A stretch of DNA of 12,134 nt from Acidobacteria bacterium AH-259-G07 (GTDB lineage: Bacteria > Acidobacteriota > UBA6911 > RPQK01 > JADFOI01): NCBI GenBank assembly GCA_027717925.1, contig JALLON010000054.1, forward strand, positions 1-12,134, given 5' to 3'. The notes beneath the pieces were generated by a model. That model was not told the DNA's origin. It was given only the letters and a program-made list of their open reading frames with translations, and ran no database searches. The position numbers were made by a program, and so were the translations under genes. Positions within the stretch are counted from its first letter, which is position 1. Each line of letters begins with the position of its first letter. This document shows, piece after piece, positions 5,833-12,134 of the stretch.

Positions 5833-7920
5833 CTATAAATCTGGAACATTAAGTTTCGGGTTGAGTTCTTTAGCCCTGTGGAAGGCACTCCGCGCCTCGT
5901 TTTCCATTCCCTTGGCCTGATAGGCCTGTCCTAGATAGTAATGAGCAAGACTGGATCGAGGGACCAATTTGATCGCTATTTGTGCCTGCTCCAGGGCTTG
6001 GTCGTAGCGCTTTCTCCTCAGATAGGCCAAACTGAGATTGGTGCGTACCATCAGGCTGTTGGGAGCGTACTCAAGTGCTTTAAGATAGCTCTCAACGGCT
6101 TGGTCCACCTGCTCCAGATTCAAATAGTACGACCCCAGGTTGTTGTGGGCGTCCGCAAAGGAGGGTCGAATCTCCAGTACTCTTAGCTCTTCCTGAATGG
6201 CCTCCTGGAACTTTCTCTTCTTGGCCAAGAGTGTGGCCAGCAGATGACGTGCTCCAAAGTGAGCGGGCTCAGAAGCCAGTAATTCTCCCACCACCTGCTC
6301 CGCCTTTTCTGAGAGACCTGACTGCGAATACGCGCGAGCCAAACTGTAACGGGCAACATTGGAGTTGGGATTGTATCGTATCGTCTCCGAGAACTGTTCA
6401 GCTGCCTTTAAGTGCAATCCGAGAGTAAAGTACTCCGTGCCCAGAAGGAAGTGGACAATCGGCATTTCCGGCTCCTCTCGGGCAACTTTTTCAAGAATTG
6501 ATATGGACTCCCGTACCTTGCCTTTCCGCGAAATGGAAATAGCCTGGTTGAGTTCATTGTAGGTTTCAATCTTTTGTTTGGGATCGGGCAGAGTTTGACC
6601 GGCAGCAGGGCTGCTCGTACCGGCTGAAAAGGCAACGTAGCCAAGCGCCTTCAGGCGTTCCATGGTCTCGGGATCGACCTGGCCGGCAGCCTCGGCTGAA
6701 TCGGAGTTGCCCATGGCAAACTTTCTTTGCAGCTCGTGCATCTGCGCCTTCATTTGGTTGGCCAAAGCGGTGTGGTCTTTGAAAATATTGTCCAGCTCTG
6801 CCGGATCTTTCTTGAGGTCATACAACTCAGGAATGGGAGCTTCAATAAACTTGTGGGTCGGGGTTGAATAACTGAAGAGAGAACTCCACCCGAAATGGAT
6901 TCGCGGATAATGGGTTTCGGCGTAAGCGGAAAGTTGCACATCGGGACGCTTGCCCGCCATCATGGCCAGCAGTCCTTCCCCCTGTGCCCAAGCTGGGACT
7001 TTCTCACCCAGCAGCTGCACAATGGTTGGAGCGAGGTCGATGCTGCGTACTTGATTGGGAATCCGGGTTCCAGCCTGAATCCGTCCCTTGGCAATATGAG
7101 GGGGAAGTTTGAAAATCAATGGAATTCGAAGCGAAGCATCGTAGAGGTAGTAGGCATGATACTCCTCCTGGTGCTCGCCTAAGCTCTCACCATGATCTGA
7201 AGTGAGGATGATCAGACTGTCCTCATACAGGTTCTGTTCTTTGAGACTTTCGCAAAACCTTGCCAGTTCGGCGTCCACATAGGCAATTTCGCCATCGTAA
7301 GGACGGTCTCTAAACTCGGTGCCGAAAGGCTCCGGTGCAATGTAGGGATCGTGGGGATCATAAAGATGGATCCACAGGAAAAAAGGCTTCGACCGGTTTT
7401 CACTTACCCACTGTGAAGCCAGCTTGATCACCTTGTCGGCTGGACGCTCGACCCGGCTGAAGTCAATCTGCCGCAAACGCTGTACCGGAAAATGATCCTC
7501 ATAGACGTCAAAGCCGCGATCCAGCCCCCACTGAGCCATCAAAACCGACGACCCGACGAAGGCTCCCGTCACATATCCTCTCTCCTTGAACCACTCGGTA
7601 ATGGTGGGAACCCCTTGGCGCAGCCTGCCCACCACATCCTGTAGGCCGTGGTAAAAGGGATAGGTTGCAGTGAAGATACTGGCATGCGAGGGAAGAGTGA
7701 TTGGAGTCTGGACGATTACATTCTCGAAAAGCACACCTTCCCTGGCCAGGGTGCTGATGGCGGGGGTTTTTCCTTTGCCATAGCCGTAAGCCTCCAGATG
7801 ATCCGCTCTCAAGGTGTCGACAGTGATCAAAATGACGTTCGTTTGATCCGGTGCTGCTCCAACCCCAGTCAATGACCCCAAAAAGCACAGGCACAAAAGG
7901 CATGGAATGATGCGTTTCAC
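5833..7920 (-). CDS. Sulfatase-fold (alkaline phosphatase superfamily) enzyme with C-terminal TPRs, upstream paralog
   Basis: This 695-residue protein starts at a GTG (7920). No other standard start lies between it and the preceding gene. Residues 1-23 are a signal peptide (MKRIIPCLLCLCFLG). Residues about 28-400 are a sulfatase-type domain: ILITVDTLRADH with Asp35, the active-site loop TLPSH (Thr75, His79), HLYDPHDPY at 185-193, and SDHGESLGEH with Asp242 and His243, followed by His255. In formylglycine sulfatases the loop is C/S-x-P-x-R, so Thr75 cannot be converted to formylglycine and the loop Arg is replaced by His79. The first metal motif is Asp-Thr rather than Asp-Asp. A linker DPETMERLKALGYVAFSAG ends the domain, and residues about 455-690 are TPRs. 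The product is probably periplasmic. The substrate may be a phosphoester rather than a sulfate ester, which is inference. It is clearly homologous over its whole length to the next gene. Confidence 0.92.
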   Translation of the reverse strand: MKRIIPCLLCLCFLGSLTGVGAAPDQTNVILITVDTLRADHLEAYGYGKGKTPAISTLAREGVLFENVIVQTPITLPSHASIFTATYPFYHGLQDVVGRLRQGVPTITEWFKERGYVTGAFVGSSVLMAQWGLDRGFDVYEDHFPVQRLRQIDFSRVERPADKVIKLASQWVSENRSKPFFLWIHLYDPHDPYIAPEPFGTEFRDRPYDGEIAYVDAELARFCESLKEQNLYEDSLIILTSDHGESLGEHQEEYHAYYLYDASLRIPLIFKLPPHIAKGRIQAGTRIPNQVRSIDLAPTIVQLLGEKVPAWAQGEGLLAMMAGKRPDVQLSAYAETHYPRIHFGWSSLFSYSTPTHKFIEAPIPELYDLKKDPAELDNIFKDHTALANQMKAQMHELQRKFAMGNSDSAEAAGQVDPETMERLKALGYVAFSAGTSSPAAGQTLPDPKQKIETYNELNQAISISRKGKVRESISILEKVAREEPEMPIVHFLLGTEYFTLGLHLKAAEQFSETIRYNPNSNVARYSLARAYSQSGLSEKAEQVVGELLASEPAHFGARHLLATLLAKKRKFQEAIQEELRVLEIRPSFADAHNNLGSYYLNLEQVDQAVESYLKALEYAPNSLMVRTNLSLAYLRRKRYDQALEQAQIAIKLVPRSSLAHYYLGQAYQAKGMENEARSAFHRAKELNPKLNVPDL

Positions 7921-7949
7921 GGCTCTTCGTTTTATTTTCCCGGCTTTTT

Positions 7950-9569
7950 TTACGACCCTTCGATGACTTCAAAGTCGGCCTGGCTGCTGGAGGATTGTCC
8001 AGAGATGGAGTCGATCACCTTAACCTTTAACCTGTAGCGGCCCTTTTCCAGACTGGCAAGGTCCATCTTTCGAACCAGTACCAAGCGCTCGGGCGAGAAG
8101 AATCCAATCGAAAGTCCGTCCTCGTCCCTGACTTGAGAAACCGCTTTGTCCCCTCTGGCAATGGTGTATTCAATGGAAACGGCGGGCTCAAGAGTGGCCG
8201 AATCCAGTGTCGGATTATAGATCTGAAGGTAGACTCCCAACTGATCGGAAGCTCTAAACTGTCGTTTCACATTGGGCACGACCCTCACATCACCGATGAC
8301 AAAGCTCTGCGGAGTTTCGGGAAAGTCTTCTAAAGACTCCAATTGCTCAGCCAGCATAATTGGGCCGGCAACCATTTTCTGGTTCTCGGGTCTAGTCAGG
8401 TGAATACTGCTGGTGAGCGTTCCCAAATCTCCACTGGTGAGATCTTTGATAACCAACTCCACTTTGTATCTGCCCGGCTGCAGTGTAAGCACTTTCTGGT
8501 AGAGCGACTTCTGCTGCTGTCCGATGGAAAGGTATTTCACTTGGTATTCGGAAGCCACAATGTCTTCAAATTCGTTGACCACCTGCCCCAACATGGTTGA
8601 AACACGTCCATAAATACCCACCCGGGCCTTGGAGATGTTGCCGCGTTTGAAGTACTTGAGTGATTTGTTGGGTACCTCGACCGTGATGGGGACAAGAGCT
8701 TCCTCGTCATCAATCCAAACGTGGTGCATTACCGTGGTAAAGGGCAGCATGGAATAACTGACCTTGGTTTCGACGATGGTCTGAAGCTCTTTCTGCTTGA
8801 TTTGAGGGGGACGCTGCAAATCAAAGAACTGGCGCAATCTCTCGAAGGGTCTATCCTTGAAGCGCGCTCCCATAAAGCGCTTCATGTAGGCGGTATTGTT
8901 CAGATGTCCCGGATGAAGACCTGGACGCTCGTACCGTCTGGCCATCCCCAGCCGCTCCGCAGTGGTTTCGCCCATGCCATCTACATGCAGCAGCATATCT
9001 TTTTCCCAGGGGTACAGGGCCAGTTTAAACTCACCGGTCCAGGACCGGTCCACAAACTCAATCTCGATGTCCTCCCCCACACCCTGGATATACCGGTAGC
9101 GCCAGATCTCAAACGGATAGGTCGCCGTTCTGCCTCCTCCCTCGTAGGGCTTACGCACATAGGTTCCGCCGCCCGCGTAGTACTCTCTCTGGGCCGGCTC
9201 TCCGAACATGATGTAAATGCGCCCGCGATCTGTTTTCCATCCCGGGATGCCACTGCCGAAATGTTGGTTGACATAAGCGAGACGGCGGTAGTGCTCCTCC
9301 CTGTACTCATTGATCGCCGTCGTTAGATCCGTGTCACGTCGTCGCCAAAACTGCTCGATGAACTGATCTTTCTCCTCCGAAGTGGTGAGTTTTTCAAAGA
9401 CGTCCCGTTCGTCGTCAGTGATAAGGTAGACAATGTCCTGGTTGAGCCATTTTTCGTAATACTTAGCAGCTTCTCTTTCCTCCTTCTCGCGATCTTGGCC
9501 GAAGCCAGGTGTGAGGAGAAAGAGGAAAAGAAAGCTCAAAACAGAAGCTTTCTTTCTCATCTTTTCCAT
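7950..9569 (-). CDS. GWxTD domain-containing exported protein
   Basis: This 539-residue protein starts with a signal peptide (MEKMRKK, hydrophobic LSFLFLFLLT, likely cleavage near GFG at 22-24). The first half contains the hallmark GWKTDRGRIYI at residues 110-120, followed by MFGEP at 121-125, which defines the GWxTD domain known from Bacteroidota, Acidobacteriota and relatives. Before it lie YLITDDERDVFEKLTTSEEKD and FWRRRD, also typical of the family. Residues from about 270 to 535 look like beta-rich segments, including LTLQPGRYKVELVIKD at 361-376 and a similar KGRYRLKVKVID near 509-520, which suggests Ig-like repeats. The domain has no established biochemical function. The start at 9569 has no clear Shine-Dalgarno; an ATG at codon 4 is an alternative. 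It lies 24 bp after the TPR gene and 29 bp before a sulfatase-fold gene, so it probably acts in the same envelope pathway. Domain call firm, role unknown. Confidence 0.92.
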   Translation of the reverse strand: MEKMRKKASVLSFLFLFLLTPGFGQDREKEEREAAKYYEKWLNQDIVYLITDDERDVFEKLTTSEEKDQFIEQFWRRRDTDLTTAINEYREEHYRRLAYVNQHFGSGIPGWKTDRGRIYIMFGEPAQREYYAGGGTYVRKPYEGGGRTATYPFEIWRYRYIQGVGEDIEIEFVDRSWTGEFKLALYPWEKDMLLHVDGMGETTAERLGMARRYERPGLHPGHLNNTAYMKRFMGARFKDRPFERLRQFFDLQRPPQIKQKELQTIVETKVSYSMLPFTTVMHHVWIDDEEALVPITVEVPNKSLKYFKRGNISKARVGIYGRVSTMLGQVVNEFEDIVASEYQVKYLSIGQQQKSLYQKVLTLQPGRYKVELVIKDLTSGDLGTLTSSIHLTRPENQKMVAGPIMLAEQLESLEDFPETPQSFVIGDVRVVPNVKRQFRASDQLGVYLQIYNPTLDSATLEPAVSIEYTIARGDKAVSQVRDEDGLSIGFFSPERLVLVRKMDLASLEKGRYRLKVKVIDSISGQSSSSQADFEVIEGS

Positions 9570-9593
9570 TATGCCAGATAGCTGTGCGAGGAG

Positions 9594-10520
9594 CTACTCT
9601 GGCTCCTTCTTTAGCTTTTGGAACAGTCTCATTTCACGCTGCGCCTGGTGGGCTCGACCCGTTTGCTGGTAAAGCTGGGCCAGCAGATAGTGCGCCTGCG
9701 CGAAAGAAGAATCCAACTCGGCGCTTCTGGCAGCTGCCCCTATGGCTTGCTGCAACTCGCCCTTGGAAAGGTAGGCCTTGGCTAACAGGTAATACACACC
9801 ATGTGAGTCGGGACTCTCCTTTTCGAGCACTAGCAGGAGTTTCAGTGCCTTCTCCAGCCGGTCGGTCTTGAGCAGCAGCTTCGCCAACTCGAGGCCTGCA
9901 GGTGTTTTCTTAGGATAGAGGCGCAATTCCTCCTTAAGTTCTCCAATCGCCTTCTGCGCGTGGCCGGCATTGAGATGAATCCTGGCAATGTGGTAGTGGA
10001 CCCAGGAGAACTCAGGATTTTTCCTTACAATTGCCATAAACTGCTCCAGGGCCAGGTCGCTGAAGTTCAAATTGTGATAAGTCCTGCCCAAGTAAAGACG
10101 GGCCATCAGGTTGCTTTCATCCAGTTCAACTGTCTTTTTGAGCAGTGCTAGTGCCTCCTTTTCTTTGCTCTGCTGAAGCAAGGTGACCGCGAAATCGTAC
10201 TGAAAGTCAGCCCGGTGCGGCTCCAACCTGACTGCCTGGCGCAGATTCTCTTCAGCCTCGCTAAACTGTCCCAGCGCCGCCAGGGTCAACCCATACAGGT
10301 GGCGGTAGGAGGCATTTTCTGCGTCCAGCCGGACCATTTTCTTAGCTGTTAACATTGCCGCCAGATACTCTTTGTTCCTGAACTTCTCGATAGCCTCCTG
10401 GTACAGCGTGGACTGAGCAAGCAGAGCTGAGGTAAAAAGCAACAGCAACAGTGACACGATCCTGGTTGACCGAGGTCTTTTCCCTTCTCTCATGACTGAT
10501 CCTGCCCGTTGGATGCTCAT
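9594..10520 (-). CDS. Secreted TPR-repeat protein
   Basis: This 308-residue protein is a signal peptide followed almost entirely by tetratricopeptide repeats. Residues 11-36 give a basic stretch (REGKRPRSTR), a leucine-rich core (IVSLLLLLFT) and a likely cleavage after LLA. Residues from about 38 to 300 are helical repeats of roughly 34 residues with TPR signatures such as YLGRTYHNLNFSDLALEQF, YYLLAKAYLSKGELQQAI and HYLLAQLYQQTGRAHQA. No catalytic domain is visible, so a scaffold or adaptor role in the periplasm is inferred. The ATG at 10520 forms a TAATG junction with the upstream stop. A second in-frame ATG at 10493 has an AGGA six bases upstream and would give a more ordinary signal peptide (MREGKRP...), so the true start may be there. 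The next gene begins 24 bp downstream. No partner can be named from the sequence. Confidence 0.9.
   Translation of the reverse strand: MSIQRAGSVMREGKRPRSTRIVSLLLLLFTSALLAQSTLYQEAIEKFRNKEYLAAMLTAKKMVRLDAENASYRHLYGLTLAALGQFSEAEENLRQAVRLEPHRADFQYDFAVTLLQQSKEKEALALLKKTVELDESNLMARLYLGRTYHNLNFSDLALEQFMAIVRKNPEFSWVHYHIARIHLNAGHAQKAIGELKEELRLYPKKTPAGLELAKLLLKTDRLEKALKLLLVLEKESPDSHGVYYLLAKAYLSKGELQQAIGAAARSAELDSSFAQAHYLLAQLYQQTGRAHQAQREMRLFQKLKKEPE
10500..10503 (-). promoter_or_regulatory. Possible Shine-Dalgarno for an internal TPR-protein start
   Basis: On the minus strand, AGGA is followed by six bases and then an in-frame ATG at 10493. The start at 10520 has no comparably placed purine motif and may depend on coupling to the upstream stop. 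This supports the shorter 299-residue form as an alternative product. Evidence is the motif and spacing only. Confidence 0.35.
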
Positions 10521-12134
10521 TATTTGTCGCCTGCTCTCAATGTTCCCCCCTCCTTTAAGTGGTATGAATGGTCGGCAACAAGGTCTTCAAACTCCTGAAG
10601 TACACCGTTGGTCCATTTGACAACCACCTCTTTCACCTTTTGTGAAGCACCCAGGCCAAAATGTAATCTGAAGTCATTAGTGGACTGATAGCTCGATCCG
10701 CCCTGCACTTCGCGCAGCTGCCGCCCTTTTTCAGTTTCCAGAGTCACTCGCACACCGATGGCACTGCGATTGGTGCGCACACCCTCCAGGGCCAGGGTTA
10801 ACCAGTGACCGGCCCCGCTGCCCCCCTCGTTGCGCAGTAAGGAAGGACGATCATCCATGTTGTTGACGGCGATATCCACATCGCCATCGTTGTCAAAATC
10901 GGCAAAGGCGGCTCCTCGACTCGACCAAAGCTTGCTCAGGTCGCTTCCCAACGCTTCCGCAACCTCTTTGAACTTTCCGTTTCCAAGGTTCTGAAAGACC
11001 AGTTTTCGTTGATAAAAGTGGGTTCCGATCTGGTAGTCGTCGACCTGGGGATAGATATGCCCATTGGAGACAAAAATGTCCTCCCAACCATCGTTGTCAA
11101 AATCAAAAAACTGAGTGCCCCAGCTCAGGAACTGCCAGCTGGCAAAGGCGACCCCGCTGGCGTAGCTCACGTCCCTAAAAAATCCGGATCCCATGTTGCG
11201 ATAAAGGGTGTTGTAGTCATCGGAAAAATTGGTGACGTAGAAATCAAGAGCCCCATCATGGTCATAGTCAGCCGTTGCAAGCCCCATTCCCGCCTGAGCG
11301 TTGCCGTCCTCACTGAAGCCTACCCCGGAAAGAAGTCCCACCTCTTCAAAGGTACCCTCCCCATGGTTCCGGAATAGAAAGTTCGCCATGGAATCGTTGG
11401 CCACGTAGAGATCAATGTCTCCGTCGTTGTCATAGTCTGTCCAAACCAGTCCCAATCCGTAGGAGGGCAAGACCTGAGCCATTCCAGCAGAGCGGGTGAC
11501 TTGAACAAAGGTCCCATCTCCCTTGTTTCGATAGAGTACGTCAGAAGCAGCCGTCATTCCCTCGGGACCGCAGTGGACCTGTATGCCGCGGTACTGGCAG
11601 GCGGGAGCGGGGGCTCGTCGGTAATCGAATTCGATGTAGTTGACGACATAAAGATCGAGCCATCCGTCCGCGTCGTAGTCCGCAAAGGCGGCACTGGAGC
11701 TCCAGTGATCATCACCCACTCCGGCCAGCAAGGTTACGTCGGTGAAAGTCCCGTCACCATTGTTGCGGTAGAGTGTATTGGAGCCGTAATTGCAAACGTA
11801 TAAATCAGGCCAACCATCATTGTTATAGTCCCCTATGGTTGCTCCCATTCCCCAACGGCTACCTCCCACGCCGGCTGATTCGGTGACGTTGGTAAAAGTA
11901 CCATCGCGATTATTTCGGTAAAGAGCATTGGAAACGGTTCGTTTTCCTTCTAGTAGTTCCTCCCAAGATCCACCGTTTACAAGATAAAGATCGGGCCAGT
12001 GGTCTCGGTTGTAGTCGATCCACGCCACCCCCCCACTGATGGTCTCAAGGATGTACTTCTTCTCCGGACTTCCACTGACGTGCTGGAAGTCAAGCCCGGC
12101 TCTTTCCGCGATGTCTACAAAGTAAAGAGTGAGC
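10520..12134 (-). CDS. FG-GAP/VCBS repeat protein with C-terminal ASPIC/UnbV domain (CRTAC1-like), 5'-truncated by window edge
   Basis: The reading frame is open to the window edge. The GTG at 12028 is internal, because the 35 codons before it encode a typical family N-terminus (VDIAERAGLDF, then ETISGGVAWIDYN). Counting from that GTG as residue 1, about seven calcium-loop FG-GAP/VCBS repeats follow, with motifs such as DYNNDGWPDLY, DYDADGWLDLY, DYDNDGDIDLY and DFDNDGWEDIF, usually followed by LYRNNGDGTF. Two cysteines (124 and 133) lie in the CQYRGIQVHCGP insertion typical of this family. Residues from about 420 to 490 form an ASPIC/UnbV domain (RSAIGVRV, VQGGSSYQSTND, VVVKWTNG). Such proteins are predicted extracytoplasmic beta-propellers; the bacterial function is not established. 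The signal peptide would lie outside the window. The TAA stop overlaps the ATG of the next gene by one base, implying co-transcription and coupled translation. The family call is firm; the role is unknown. Confidence 0.93.
   Translation of the reverse strand, partial: LTLYFVDIAERAGLDFQHVSGSPEKKYILETISGGVAWIDYNRDHWPDLYLVNGGSWEELLEGKRTVSNALYRNNRDGTFTNVTESAGVGGSRWGMGATIGDYNNDGWPDLYVCNYGSNTLYRNNGDGTFTDVTLLAGVGDDHWSSSAAFADYDADGWLDLYVVNYIEFDYRRAPAPACQYRGIQVHCGPEGMTAASDVLYRNKGDGTFVQVTRSAGMAQVLPSYGLGLVWTDYDNDGDIDLYVANDSMANFLFRNHGEGTFEEVGLLSGVGFSEDGNAQAGMGLATADYDHDGALDFYVTNFSDDYNTLYRNMGSGFFRDVSYASGVAFASWQFLSWGTQFFDFDNDGWEDIFVSNGHIYPQVDDYQIGTHFYQRKLVFQNLGNGKFKEVAEALGSDLSKLWSSRGAAFADFDNDGDVDIAVNNMDDRPSLLRNEGGSGAGHWLTLALEGVRTNRSAIGVRVTLETEKGRQLREVQGGSSYQSTNDFRLHFGLGASQKVKEVVVKWTNGVLQEFEDLVADHSYHLKEGGTLRAGDK

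Noticed and set aside
4430..9326. Numerous short plus-strand frames opposite the enzyme and GWxTD genes
   Set aside because: All are antisense to well-supported genes and none has a recognisable domain or start signal.
12026..12028. GTG as the true start of the FG-GAP protein
   Set aside because: The 35 upstream codons are open and encode the conserved family N-terminal segment, so this GTG is an internal valine and the gene continues beyond the window.

Overview
All six protein-coding genes in this window lie on the minus strand, so transcription runs from the right end to the left. The gene content suggests an Acidobacteriota-like Gram-negative bacterium: a very large Oar-like outer-membrane receptor with a carboxypeptidase-regulatory N-domain, a GWxTD protein, sulfatase-fold/TPR fusions, and an FG-GAP protein with an ASPIC/UnbV C-terminus. 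This assignment is inferred from gene families, not from a marker gene. No rRNA, tRNA, CRISPR array, integrase or transposase was seen.

Layout in transcription order. (1) 12134-10520: FG-GAP/VCBS repeat protein of the CRTAC1 type, cut at its 5' end by the window edge. (2) 10520-9594: secreted TPR protein whose start overlaps the previous stop (TAATG). (3) 9569-7950: exported GWxTD-domain protein. (4) 7920-5833: sulfatase-fold enzyme with C-terminal TPRs. (5) 5832-5685: intergenic gap holding an 84-bp inverted pair of REP-like hairpins, each preceded by GTAG. (6) 5684-3708: a second, paralogous sulfatase-fold/TPR protein; an upstream start at 5888 is also open. (7) 3707-3415: AT-rich intergenic region with several small dyads and a direct repeat, probably the end of the upstream operon and the control region of the next gene. 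(8) 3414-34: Oar-like TonB-dependent receptor with a strong Shine-Dalgarno. Bases 1-33 hold nothing recognisable.

Genes 1-4 are packed with gaps of -1, 24 and 29 bp and look like one operon; gene 6 probably belongs to it, beyond the REP pair. All complete products carry N-terminal export signals. The set therefore looks like an envelope module: TPR scaffolds, two periplasmic enzymes of the alkaline phosphatase/sulfatase superfamily, a GWxTD protein of unknown role, a beta-propeller-like FG-GAP protein and an outer-membrane receptor.

The most notable point is that both 'sulfatases' have T-L-P-S-H where formylglycine sulfatases have C/S-x-P-x-R. They are probably not classical sulfatases. Their visible residue set (Asp, Thr, Asp-His) is closer to Thr-nucleophile phosphotransferases and phosphodiesterases of the same superfamily. 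What the module acts on cannot be read from the sequence.
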